A stretch of DNA of 64,000 nucleotides. Source: Bacteroidota bacterium (GTDB taxonomy: Bacteria; Bacteroidota; Bacteroidia; Cytophagales; Cytophagaceae). The notes under the pieces were generated by a model that saw nothing but the letters and a program-made list of their open reading frames with translations, was not told where the DNA came from and searched no databases. The DNA is taken from the NCBI GenBank assembly GCA_023428135.1, contig JAEYZG010000005.1, forward strand, positions 124,001 to 188,000, read 5' to 3'. Below, piece by piece: positions 29,364-37,542 of the stretch (position 1 is its first letter; each line of letters begins with the position of its first letter). The translations under genes were made by a program, and so were the position numbers.

Positions 29364-30443
29364 TTAATTATTAAGCGCATTATAAACCAATAACTGATGA
29401 TTTGAGATGATCCTCTCGCCTTCTTTCAGGCCGCTTTTGATGTAAGTAATCGTATTTAACCTTTGTTGAATCTCAACTTCTCTGGTTTCAATAGAACACT
29501 TGTCTGTATAGACCATCACAAAGTTTCTGTTTTTGTCAAAAACAATGCTTTCAGATGGAATAGCAATCATGGAATGATCGCCTTCTTCGTAACTTACAAT
29601 TACTTGTGCATACATTTCAGGTTTCAGTTCATAACCTTTGTTATTCATCCTGACACGAACTTTCATCACACGTGTAGCTGGATCCAGAACATTAAAGATC
29701 TTATCTATCTTCCCTTTGAATACTTTATCAGGATAGGGTAGTACTTTTATCTCCGCATCATATCCTACCTTTACCTTGTTGATATCGGTTTCATAAACAT
29801 TAGCGATGACCCAGATTTCATCCAGCCCGGAAATCGTGAAGAAGTTATTTGCGCTTTCAGTTCTGAACTGCATATTTTCAGTAACATTCTTTTCTATAAT
29901 GAATCCAGAAATAGGAGCTTTCATTGTATATACAGAATTACCCTGGACACCATAAATTCTAAAAACCTCCTTGATTCTCTTCAATTCACTTTCTGCCTTT
30001 TCGAGTTCTTTTCTGTCCATAACCATTTCCTTCTCAGAAGCCAAACCTGCTTTGTACATGTCCTGTGTTACAGAAAAGCTTTTCTGTGCTACAGAGAGAT
30101 TTGATTCAGCTGAAATCAATTGCTTTTCAAAATCTGCGATTTCGCTACTCTGAATAATTGCCAATGTCTGTCCTTTCTCCACATAGTCTCCCAATTCAAC
30201 CCGTAGGTCTTCAATATTACCGCCTACTAAAGGAAACACTTTAACTACTTTATCTTCATTAGCAGTAACTTTTCCTGACAAGATCAGTTCATTTGCTAAT
30301 TTTTTCCTTTTAACTGAATCAATAGATATAACTCGACTCATCGTATCGCTCAGGCAGAACTTTTCGTCATGTACTTCAACTTGTTTTTTAGAACAACTCA
30401 CTGCCAAAACAGCAGAGACGATTATAAAATATATCTTTTTCAT
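29364..30443 (-). CDS. RND efflux periplasmic adaptor lipoprotein (CusB/CzcB type)
   Basis: The protein (about 359 residues) is a membrane-fusion adaptor with a lipobox VSCSKK, a lipoyl/barrel-sandwich half (VEKGQTLAIIQSSEI), a coiled-coil hairpin (about 105-160), the second half-lipoyl (YTMKAPISGFIIEKNVTENM) and beta-barrel domains. It bridges the RND pump and outer-membrane channel. ATG at 30443 (MKKIYFIIVSAVLAVSC) is chosen over the TTG at 30458 because the lipoprotein signal starts there; this leaves an 11-bp gap after the TolC-like gene. Confidence 0.9.
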   Translation of the reverse strand: MKKIYFIIVSAVLAVSCSKKQVEVHDEKFCLSDTMSRVISIDSVKRKKLANELILSGKVTANEDKVVKVFPLVGGNIEDLRVELGDYVEKGQTLAIIQSSEIADFEKQLISAESNLSVAQKSFSVTQDMYKAGLASEKEMVMDRKELEKAESELKRIKEVFRIYGVQGNSVYTMKAPISGFIIEKNVTENMQFRTESANNFFTISGLDEIWVIANVYETDINKVKVGYDAEIKVLPYPDKVFKGKIDKIFNVLDPATRVMKVRVRMNNKGYELKPEMYAQVIVSYEEGDHSMIAIPSESIVFDKNRNFVMVYTDKCSIETREVEIQQRLNTITYIKSGLKEGERIISNHQLLVYNALNN

Positions 30444-30454
30444 ATGAGATAATA

Positions 30455-31738
30455 TCAATATTTAATGACAGGCTTTCCTACAGAAAAATTTAGTTCCTCA
30501 AATGCATTCATTCTGTTTGTCTGCAATTGGTTCATTTGAATTACAGAAGCTTTGTATGCTTCGTAAAAGTCTATGAATTCAATTAACGTTATATTTCGTT
30601 TTTCATAGTTTATAAGAATACCTCCAATAAGTCTGTCAAATTCACCGGTAAACTTATTATCAAAATTTGAATAGAGGTCATCGTACTCAATTGATCTGCT
30701 TAATGCTCCTGCGACCTCTGCTTCTACCCTGTTTTCATATTCCTCTGTTAGCACCTTACTTCTTTCAAATTTCTTTTTGGCTATTTCTATATTGCCCTGA
30801 TTTCTGTTGAGCAATGGAAGATCCATTGCTATAGACACAGCATAATAATTTGGTATATAATTACCATTTCTGTCAAAGACCCCACCAAATCTAAGGTCTG
30901 GAACTGCAAGAGCTTTTTGGTATGCCAGGTTTTGTTCTTCATATTTTTGAGAAGATCTATACGCTTTCAAATCATACCTGTTTACGTTAGCTGAATCTAT
31001 AAGGGATTGAAGGTTCACTTCTCTCACATTTAGACTATCGATCTGTTTCTTATCCAGTACAGGAGAAAAAAAAGACCTGGACTTGTCGTTCAGAAGGACA
31101 TGCAGTGTAGTCTGTCTTAATGTAATCTGGGAAAGCAGATCTTTGCTTTCATTTTCCATGTTAAACAGGAATGCTTTAAGACGAATGATTTCTTTCAAAG
31201 GTATATTACCCTTTTCATATTGTGTATGGTAAAGCTTTACAGTATTTCTCATCGTCCTTATCTCTTCTTGGAACATAAAATAAGATTGCTGAAGAAAATA
31301 AAGCTCTATTATGTTTGTTCTTAGTTCATACTTAAGAGTTCGAAGGAGATCGAAAAACTGGTACTCTGCAATTTCAGCACTGGTATTCCCAAGCTTAATT
31401 CTTTTATTTCTCTTTCCTGCCAACATTACAAGCTGCGAGGCCTGAAGAATAAACTCCCCGGTTTTTGATGCATCGAAATATTTCTTTGTTTGAGGATTAT
31501 AAACGTTTTGTTCATAATACACAGAAGGATTTTCCCACAACCGTGCCTGAAGAACCTGAGCCCTGGCAGCATCTATATCATACCTGGATGCTAATAATAA
31601 TAGATTTTTTTCCAGAAACTTTTTATCCGCTTCTTCAACGGTGATTTTAACCGTATCTGAAAACACCTGATTTTGTCCAAAAACATCTGCACCAACTAAT
31701 AGCTCAATGCTTAGCAGTATGCTTAATAACCACTTCAT
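30455..31738 (-). CDS. TolC-family outer-membrane efflux channel
   Basis: The 427-residue exported protein (signal MKWLLSILLSIELLVGADVFG) has two helical repeats typical of outer-membrane efflux proteins, with the recurring pattern of long heptad helices and short strands (AVSIAMDLPLLNRNQGNIEIA in the second repeat). It is the first gene of the channel-adaptor-pump operon and lies 185 bp downstream of the sensor kinase gene. Confidence 0.9.
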   Translation of the reverse strand: MKWLLSILLSIELLVGADVFGQNQVFSDTVKITVEEADKKFLEKNLLLLASRYDIDAARAQVLQARLWENPSVYYEQNVYNPQTKKYFDASKTGEFILQASQLVMLAGKRNKRIKLGNTSAEIAEYQFFDLLRTLKYELRTNIIELYFLQQSYFMFQEEIRTMRNTVKLYHTQYEKGNIPLKEIIRLKAFLFNMENESKDLLSQITLRQTTLHVLLNDKSRSFFSPVLDKKQIDSLNVREVNLQSLIDSANVNRYDLKAYRSSQKYEEQNLAYQKALAVPDLRFGGVFDRNGNYIPNYYAVSIAMDLPLLNRNQGNIEIAKKKFERSKVLTEEYENRVEAEVAGALSRSIEYDDLYSNFDNKFTGEFDRLIGGILINYEKRNITLIEFIDFYEAYKASVIQMNQLQTNRMNAFEELNFSVGKPVIKY

Positions 31739-31870
31739 TATTTATGATTTTATCCCCTTTGTGTTATTTAAATCCCAAAAAAATGATGGATTCTGTAGTA
31801 ATTCTGTCCTGTAAGACAAAATTCCCAGCATTAGTTTTATATAAGCTGGACCATTTCAGTCTTCCTTAGA

Positions 31871-31928
31871 CAAAGGTCTTTCTTTATAGTTAAAGGGTAA
31901 TTAAAAGAGAATTAAAAGGACATTAAAT
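31871..31928 (-). promoter_or_regulatory. 11-bp-phased TTAAAA repeat array with -7-like element, upstream of the efflux operon
   Basis: On the plus strand TTAAAG (31890), TTAAAA (31901), TTAAAA (31912) and TTAAAT (31923) start at exactly 11-bp intervals, overlapping the kinase stop codon. CAAAG at 31871-31875, 14 bp from the array, reads CTTTG on the minus strand within GACCTTTG, close to TAnnTTTG. The arrangement of hexamers repeated every helical turn is that of OmpR/PhoB-family response-regulator sites. It lies about 130-190 bp before the TolC-like gene. Confidence 0.65.
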
Positions 31929-33287
31929 AAACAATATCGGAAAAAAAATGTAGAAGGTTGTTCCCTTTTCTGGGATCGACTGAACCTCTATCCTTCCTCT
32001 ATGGATACTTACAATTTTCTTTGTAAGAGGCAGTCCGATTCCATGACCCTGGAGATTTACTGATCGTTCTGCTCTATAAAACGGTACAAATATATTTTTT
32101 AATTCCTCATCACTTATTCCAAATCCTTTATCGGTGATAGCAATAGTGGCTTCATGATCATTAAAAGAAAAATCAATTACAACTTGTTTACCTTCGGAAA
32201 ACTTAAGCGCATTGCCAATTATATTCAGAAAACACGTTAACAGTAGTTTTTCATTACCAAATACAACTGGTCCATTGGGATATGTCTTTGCCAGATTTAG
32301 ACTCAAGCAAGCATCAGGCTTTCTTCTTAAAACTTCATCCGTAGCTTTCCTGATCGTTTCGCTTAGGTCAAGATTTCCCATAAGCACAGAATTTGTATCA
32401 ATGCCTGTCTGAGCCAATTCCAAGAGATCATTGATAAGCTTGGTTAACTCTTTTGCTTCCTCCAATGAAGACTTTAAAATCTCTTTATATTCATCTACTG
32501 TTCTGTCTTTCATTAAAGCTACACTGATTTCACCAGTAATAGTAGTAAGTGGAGTTCGTAATTCATGCGAGGCATTGGACACAAAAGTCTTTTGCAAATC
32601 AAAAGCTGTTTCAATCCTTGTAAACATGGTATTGAAGGTGATTGCAAGATCTGATATTTCATCTTTGCCATTTCCTTCATCTACTCTCAAGTGTAGACTG
32701 GATGCCGATATTTTTTGCACCTGACTAACAACTTTCTGGATAGGCTTTAGTGCTTCCCTTGCAAAAATCTGTCCTAAGAAATAAACAATAATGAGTGATA
32801 TGAAATATCCGAATGTGAGTACAACTTCTAGGTTCTTTAGCTTTTTATGACCATACCAATCAATCGCACTTGCAACAATAAAAAAATCTCCCTGATTGTC
32901 AGAATAAAAAACTCCTACTATTTGTCTGTTTCCATCTTCATAACTTAAACTCCCTTCTTCCTGAATCTTGCTTAACCACTTCTTATCCAAAGGATAATTT
33001 ATAGTATCATCTATAAAAACAGGATTATAGTTTTTATCATATATCCTTACAAATTCTGAAGGAAGTGATTTGAGATGGTTTCTTCTCAGGATCTTTAATA
33101 ATCTTGCATCAATTTCATCTACTTCAAGGTACATCCTTGCAGTATTAAGCGCCCTTTCTTCAAGGCGATCTTCAAAAACATTGTATCTGTTGATTTCAGA
33201 AAGATAAAATACAGCTATGCTGAAAATAAGCAAAACCAGTGCAACTATACCTGTAAACTTTAAAGTCAGTTTACTTCTTATCTTCAT
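31923..33287 (-). CDS. sensor histidine kinase of the metal-efflux two-component system (CusS-like)
   Basis: The 454-residue kinase has membrane helices at about 12-31 and 157-177 flanking a periplasmic sensor segment, then a HAMP domain, a HisKA H-box with H241 (SNASHELRTPLTTITGE), and HATPase boxes NIIGNALKFS, ITDKGFGISDEEL and GHGIGLPLTKKI. The gene starts one base after the response-regulator gene ends. Its position directly upstream of the efflux genes suggests it senses periplasmic metal or envelope stress caused by it. Confidence 0.9.
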   Translation of the reverse strand: MKIRSKLTLKFTGIVALVLLIFSIAVFYLSEINRYNVFEDRLEERALNTARMYLEVDEIDARLLKILRRNHLKSLPSEFVRIYDKNYNPVFIDDTINYPLDKKWLSKIQEEGSLSYEDGNRQIVGVFYSDNQGDFFIVASAIDWYGHKKLKNLEVVLTFGYFISLIIVYFLGQIFAREALKPIQKVVSQVQKISASSLHLRVDEGNGKDEISDLAITFNTMFTRIETAFDLQKTFVSNASHELRTPLTTITGEISVALMKDRTVDEYKEILKSSLEEAKELTKLINDLLELAQTGIDTNSVLMGNLDLSETIRKATDEVLRRKPDACLSLNLAKTYPNGPVVFGNEKLLLTCFLNIIGNALKFSEGKQVVIDFSFNDHEATIAITDKGFGISDEELKNIFVPFYRAERSVNLQGHGIGLPLTKKIVSIHRGRIEVQSIPEKGTTFYIFFPILFI

Positions 33288-33288
33288 A

Positions 33289-33969
33289 TTAGTCTTCCAC
33301 TTTTAATACATAACCCATACCTACAAGAGTATGAATAAGCTTAGGAGAAAAGTCTTTGTCTAATTTTTTTCTTAAAAAATTGATATAGACATCGATAACA
33401 TTGGTACCGGTATCAAATGAGATTTCCCAAACTTTTTCTGCAATGTCTACTCTGGAAATAACTCTTCCCTTATTCTTCAAAAGGTATTCGAGCAAAGAAA
33501 ATTCTTTAGCTGTTAAATCAATCTTCTTTCCGGATCTGATAACTGTTTTGGTATCAGTATCCATTTCCAGATCAGCAATTTTATACTTTGTTCCTCCAGA
33601 ATTTTGTAAAGTGGTCCTTCTCGAAAGTGCTCTGAGGCGCGCAAGTAATTCAGGGAATTCAAAAGGTTTTACCAGATAGTCATCTGCACCGGCATCTAAT
33701 CCTGTGACTTTATTATCAATAGTGCCCAAAGCAGTGAGGATTAAAACAGGAGCCTGGATATTAGCTGCTCTGAGATCTTTGCAAAGTTGAACTCCATTAA
33801 TCTGCGGCAAATTGATATCCAGAATAAACAACTCATAAGGATTAGATAAAGCCATCTGTTTACCTGTATATCCATCATATGCAACTGTTACTTCGTGCAA
33901 TTGCTCCTCAAGCCCCTTTTTGATAAAGGATGCTACTTTTATTTCATCTTCAACCAAAAGTATTTTCAT
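33289..33969 (-). CDS. OmpR/PhoB-family response regulator (CusR-like)
   Basis: The 226-residue protein has a receiver domain with acidic pocket E7-D8, phosphoacceptor Asp51 (FILDINLP) and the VKPF lysine segment, followed by a winged-helix DNA-binding domain (LTAKEFSLLEYLLKN to TLVGMGYVL). The wHTH class binds tandem direct repeats spaced by about 11 bp, matching the TTAAAA arrays found upstream of the efflux operon and of the coiled-coil gene. Confidence 0.92.
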   Translation of the reverse strand: MKILLVEDEIKVASFIKKGLEEQLHEVTVAYDGYTGKQMALSNPYELFILDINLPQINGVQLCKDLRAANIQAPVLILTALGTIDNKVTGLDAGADDYLVKPFEFPELLARLRALSRRTTLQNSGGTKYKIADLEMDTDTKTVIRSGKKIDLTAKEFSLLEYLLKNKGRVISRVDIAEKVWEISFDTGTNVIDVYINFLRKKLDKDFSPKLIHTLVGMGYVLKVED

Positions 33970-33982
33970 AAGTCAAAAGAAT

Positions 33983-34021
33983 AAGGCAGTACAAAGAATA
34001 TAAATGTACTGCCTTTTTTTT
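33983..34021. promoter_or_regulatory. inverted repeat immediately upstream of the response-regulator gene
   Basis: AAGGCAGTAC (33983-33992) pairs with GTACTGCCTT (34006-34015) over a 13-nt loop, 14 bp before the regulator ATG, and is followed on the plus strand by a T-run. It looks like an intrinsic terminator on the plus strand, yet no plus-strand gene runs into it, so an operator or leader hairpin is equally possible. The loop contains TATTCTTTG on the minus strand, one base longer than a -7 element. Confidence 0.45.
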
Positions 34022-34042
34022 AATTTAAATGATACTATTTTA

Positions 34043-34258
34043 AAGTTGGAAGCTAAAAGCTTAAAGTTAAAAGTAATATTACTTTAAAACTCAAAGAAAA
34101 TATCTACATGCTATTTTCGATAACCAATCACTCTGTATAGGGCTATCACCCATGCTGAAAATATCCTCCCTCAGGGGCTTGGTTAATAGAAGAATTAACA
34201 GGTTAAGTATCCTTAAATCTTAAACTACTTTAAACTTTTAGCTTTTAGCTTACAACTT
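34043..34258. repeat. element bounded by imperfect ~30-bp inverted repeats
   Basis: The left end AAGTTGGAAGCTAAAAGC... (34043-34073) matches the reverse complement of the right end (34227-34258), which reads AAGTTGTAAGCTAAAAGC... The 215-bp unit has no coding capacity and fills the gap between the coiled-coil gene, whose stop codon lies at its edge, and the response regulator. It is consistent with a MITE-like or other palindromic intergenic repeat. Confidence 0.55.
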
Positions 34259-35198
34259 ATTTAAGTCTTATCTGAGAAGATCCGCAGTAGAATCCATCGC
34301 AGTAAAATTCAACTTTATATAATCCCTTTGCATTTTTATCATTTGCAAAATCATAGAACATATCTACCTTAAGATTTTCATTGTTATAATCCACTTGTTT
34401 TGAAATACTGTAAGGCAAGGTAACATTACTGTCCGTATTGTTAAAGGTGCCAGACTCAGATACAGGAGCAGGAAGCGTTTCTCCTTTTGGATTTATTATT
34501 CTTGCGTAAATTGTTTTGGTTCCTTGTTCTGCAACTTTGTTCTCGACGAGATCAAAAGAGAATGTTAGTCTGTCTACTTTACCAGCATTGCTATTTTTAA
34601 CAAGCTTCCCTGATTTAGCTTTTTTGAATCCCAGAGTAGTTGCACTTTCAACTCTTAAAACAGAAGCGATCTCAACCTTTCTTTCCATCTCTGAATACCT
34701 TGCAGAAAGGTCATCCAATTTATCCTGAAGATTTTCGTTATCTCTTCTTAATTCATCATTCTGACTGGAAAGAAGGCCCAGCCGGTCTTCCAATTCCTTG
34801 ATCCTGTTAAAGTAACCTGATTTAATCTTTTTGAGTTCAGCAACCTGCTTCTGCACTTTCTTAAGGGAAGCATTATCCTTTATAAGTAAGGAAATTTTCT
34901 TTGACTTGCCATTGATATCTTCTTTAGCAGAAACAAGCAAACGATCCAGTTCTTTATTTCTTCCCTGCATTGAAGAAAGCTCTTCATTAATCTGCTTGAG
35001 GTCACTCTTCAGTTTCTTACCTATGCTTTCAAGGCTTTCGATCTGCTGAACCTTTTCTGCATTTTCCGCTTTAAGCTGACCGTTATCAACATACAGAACT
35101 GTACTTCCGGCAAAAAGCCCTGCCATAATAGCTCCGGTTGCAGCCAATGCAATTACCTGATTTTTTTTGTTTTTGTTTTCGTTTTGTGACGATGTCAT
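34257..35198 (-). CDS. membrane-anchored coiled-coil protein of unknown function
   Basis: The 313-residue protein has an N-terminal Asn/Lys-rich tail, one membrane helix (about 16-36), a long coiled coil (about 38-180, Glu/Lys/Leu heptads) and a C-terminal beta-rich domain (about 190-313) ending in YKVEFYCDGFYCGSSQIRLK. No family is recognised with certainty. Orientation suggests an inner-membrane anchor with a periplasmic coiled coil. An array of 11-bp-phased TTAAAA repeats upstream equals that of the metal-efflux operon, implying shared regulation. Confidence 0.75.
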   Translation of the reverse strand: MTSSQNENKNKKNQVIALAATGAIMAGLFAGSTVLYVDNGQLKAENAEKVQQIESLESIGKKLKSDLKQINEELSSMQGRNKELDRLLVSAKEDINGKSKKISLLIKDNASLKKVQKQVAELKKIKSGYFNRIKELEDRLGLLSSQNDELRRDNENLQDKLDDLSARYSEMERKVEIASVLRVESATTLGFKKAKSGKLVKNSNAGKVDRLTFSFDLVENKVAEQGTKTIYARIINPKGETLPAPVSESGTFNNTDSNVTLPYSISKQVDYNNENLKVDMFYDFANDKNAKGLYKVEFYCDGFYCGSSQIRLK

Positions 35199-35314
35199 AA
35201 TACCCTGTATTTAATGTGTTTTTAATATTGGAGATAATAATTGTGCAGGAAAACTGTAACACATTTATAATCAGTAGAGGTATAGTCAAATAGCCAGGTA
35301 GTTTTTTATAAGGT

Positions 35315-35372
35315 CAAAGAAAATTTATATGGTTTAAAACAGTGTTAAAAGAGCCTTAAAATGAGATTAAAA
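35315..35372 (-). promoter_or_regulatory. second 11-bp-phased TTAAAA repeat array with -7-like element
   Basis: TTAAAA occurs at 35334, 35345, 35356 and 35367, each exactly 11 bp after the last. CAAAG at 35315-35319 lies 14 bp before the first hexamer, the same spacing as in the array upstream of the TolC-like gene. Read on the minus strand this is hexamer array, 14 bp, CTTTG, placed to drive the coiled-coil gene starting at 35198. The array also lies 44-82 bp before the plus-strand gene at 35416 and might affect it. Confidence 0.65.
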
Positions 35373-35415
35373 GACATGATTAACAGTTTAAGATTCTTAA
35401 CAGTTGTTTTAATAA

Positions 35416-35754
35416 ATGAATAATCCTATGAAAAGATTATTATCACTAATTCCAATGCTTGCAATAATGCAACTGTCGTTTGCACAAGCTATTGAAAGAA
35501 AAAAGAAAACGAATCTGGAATTTTATTATTGCGACCCGAATCATGTAAGTTATGATGCCTGTACATCAAAAACAGAGGAGTTTTTCTTTTTCAAAACGAG
35601 GGACCTGGGCTGCGTTGTAAATAAAAAAGTTGAAAAGGCTTTAGCAAGAAACAATAAAAAGACAGACAAAAAGTTGAAAAAAATGTATGGGTATAACTGG
35701 AGACAACGGTTTAATGAACGGGTAGATGAATGTAGAAGAGGCAAAAGTTCTTAA
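35416..35754 (+). CDS. small secreted basic protein, unknown function
   Basis: The 112-residue protein has a signal peptide (MKRLLSLIPMLAIMQLSFAQA if ATG at 35428 is used, which fits better than ATG at 35416). The mature part is strongly basic and has four Cys (C in YYCDP, DACTS, LGCVV and DECRR), which could form two disulfides. No family is recognised. Its stop codon lies in a terminator hairpin shared with the convergent NDH-2 gene. Confidence 0.65.
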   Translation: MNNPMKRLLSLIPMLAIMQLSFAQAIERKKKTNLEFYYCDPNHVSYDACTSKTEEFFFFKTRDLGCVVNKKVEKALARNNKKTDKKLKKMYGYNWRQRFNERVDECRRGKSS

Positions 35755-35766
35755 CTTTTGCCTCTT
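35736..35766. terminator. bidirectional terminator spanning two convergent stop codons
   Basis: A perfect 14-bp stem AAGAGGCAAAAGTT (35736-35749) / AACTTTTGCCTCTT (35753-35766) with a 3-nt loop contains both the TAA of the small secreted protein (35752-35754) and the TAA of NDH-2 (35751-35753, minus strand). Confidence 0.85.
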
Positions 35767-37145
35767 TGTTTTTCAACATATGTCTTTTCTTCCTTAAACT
35801 CCCTTACACAGGCAGATCGAGACCATGGTCTTATAATTAATCTTGTAGCTCTGTCAAAAGTAAAATAGTTCCATATCCAGTTTACAAATGTTGTCACTTT
35901 ATTTCTGAAACCGATTAGAAAGAGCAAGTGCACAAACATCCAGACAAACCAAGCAAATATCCCTGAGAATTTAAAATTTTTGAGATCCACTACAGCCTTA
36001 TTTCTTCCCACTGTAGCCATGCTTCCCTTGTCATTATATTCAAATGGTTTTAAAACACCACCTTTTAATATTGTCTGCAGGTTTTTCGCTGCAAGTTTAC
36101 CTTGTTGAATAGCTACTTGGGCCAGCATAGGATACCCTTTCGGATTTCTTTCCTTGATCATTAAAGCCACATCACCGATAGCCAGTATATTATCATATCC
36201 TTCAATTCTATTATAAGCATCGACAACATAGCGACCTGCTTTTATGGATTCACGATTTAAACCCTCAAGACTATTACCTGTAACTCCGGCAGCCCATATA
36301 ACTGTCTCGGAGAGGATTTCTGAGCCATTCTGCAGCTTTACATTAAAACCATCAAAAGATTTTACGGCCGCATTTAAATGGACTATAATTCCCAATTCTT
36401 TCAGATATTTCAAAGCTTTTTCTCCAGCATTATCTGACATTCCAAACAACAGTCTAGGACCAGCTTCCACAAGGTGAATTGCCATCTGAGAAAAATCAAG
36501 TTCCGGAATATCTTTCGGCAAGACATACTTTCTCAATTCTGAAAGTGCACCAGCCAACTCAACGCCAGTAGGTCCTCCGCCCACAATAACAATATCGACA
36601 GTACTGCTGAACTCCTTAGGGTCATCAATCAGCAATGCTTTCTCATAGTTTTGGAGGATTTTACTTCTCAGGTCAAGTGCTTCTGAAACTTTTTTCATAG
36701 GCATTGCCAGCGCCTTAAAGTCCTCCATTCCATAGTAATTACTCTTTGATCCGGTTGCTATAACCAAATAATCATATTTAAGATGGCCTATAGATGTTTC
36801 AATGCAATTCCTTTCAGGACTAATCCTCTCCACTTCTGTAAGTCTGAAATAAAAATCGTCATAACCTTTAAATATTTTCCTTAATGGCGAAGCAATAGAA
36901 TCCGGCTCAAGACCGGCTGTAGCCACCTGGTATAATAAAGGCTGAAAGGTGTGATAATTATGCCTGTCCAGAAGTACAATCTGGAACTTACCAGAATACT
37001 TAAGTTCTTTAATAAGCTCAATTCCGCCAAATCCACCTCCTATTATTACAAGTCTGGGTTTGGGAGAATTTGGAATGTTCATAAATTGAATCCTTTTTTC
37101 AGAAGGATCACCTTTACCTTTCTCCGGCTGTTGAATAAAGTCCAT
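35751..37145 (-). CDS. ndh: type II NADH dehydrogenase (NDH-2)
   Basis: The 464-residue flavoprotein has an FAD-binding GGGFGG (36-41), a second Rossmann motif IVIVGGGPTGVELAG for NADH, the segment LAIGDVALM late in the FAD domain, and a C-terminal hydrophobic membrane-association region (FAWFVWMFVHLLFLIGF). It passes electrons from NADH to quinone without pumping protons. ATG at 37145 gives a 21-residue polar extension; ATG at 37082 (MNIPNSPKPRLVIIGGG) gives the usual start and may be the true one. Confidence 0.9.
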   Translation of the reverse strand: MDFIQQPEKGKGDPSEKRIQFMNIPNSPKPRLVIIGGGFGGIELIKELKYSGKFQIVLLDRHNYHTFQPLLYQVATAGLEPDSIASPLRKIFKGYDDFYFRLTEVERISPERNCIETSIGHLKYDYLVIATGSKSNYYGMEDFKALAMPMKKVSEALDLRSKILQNYEKALLIDDPKEFSSTVDIVIVGGGPTGVELAGALSELRKYVLPKDIPELDFSQMAIHLVEAGPRLLFGMSDNAGEKALKYLKELGIIVHLNAAVKSFDGFNVKLQNGSEILSETVIWAAGVTGNSLEGLNRESIKAGRYVVDAYNRIEGYDNILAIGDVALMIKERNPKGYPMLAQVAIQQGKLAAKNLQTILKGGVLKPFEYNDKGSMATVGRNKAVVDLKNFKFSGIFAWFVWMFVHLLFLIGFRNKVTTFVNWIWNYFTFDRATRLIIRPWSRSACVREFKEEKTYVEKQRGKS

Positions 37146-37202
37146 ATCTTATTGCCATTATCTTTAAGAAGAACCATATGAAAATGGCTAACGTTCCCAA
37201 AA

Positions 37203-37394
37203 AGGACAGCAACAGTTGGGAGCAACAGCAACAATATACACAGATAATTGAAATAGGAACTTTTGAGAATAGGTCAATAATGTATAATCCAATCAAAAAA
37301 AGAGATTTCCATGAAGAGAAAAGGAAGAACTATTTTAAGTTCTTCCTTTAAAAATTTCGCAGTATAACTTCTTTTGTCCTTTGCTACTACCTAC
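37203..37394. repeat. tandem duplicate copy of the uvrA 3' end and downstream sequence
   Basis: This 192-bp segment is a diverged copy of 37395-37587. It includes the last about 18 codons of uvrA in the same orientation (VAKDKRSYTAKFLKEELK, but an inserted base removes the stop), the terminator hairpin and the sequence beyond. Together with 37146-37202 it fills the 378-bp gap between NDH-2 and uvrA; no other gene is seen there. Confidence 0.85.
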
Positions 37395-37513
37395 AGGACA
37401 GCAAGAGTTGGGAGCAACAGCAACAAAATACACATATATTTGAATTGGGAACTTGTGAGCAAAGGTCCTTAATGTATAATCCAATAAGAAATGGGGAATT
37501 TCTAAGATGAGAA

Positions 37514-37542
37514 AAAGGAAGAACTATTTAAGTTCTTCCTTT
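37514..37542 (-). terminator. uvrA terminator overlapping its stop codon
   Basis: AAAGGAAGAACT (37514-37525) and AGTTCTTCCTTT (37531-37542) form a 12-bp stem with a 5-nt loop that contains part of the uvrA TAG; on the minus strand T residues follow. The duplicate copy retains an equivalent hairpin near 37320-37350. Confidence 0.8.

Noticed and set aside
37114..37296. 60-residue frame with Cys-rich hydrophobic stretch between NDH-2 and uvrA
   Set aside because: It lies in the tandem duplicate of non-coding sequence and the NDH-2 start region, with no conserved features.
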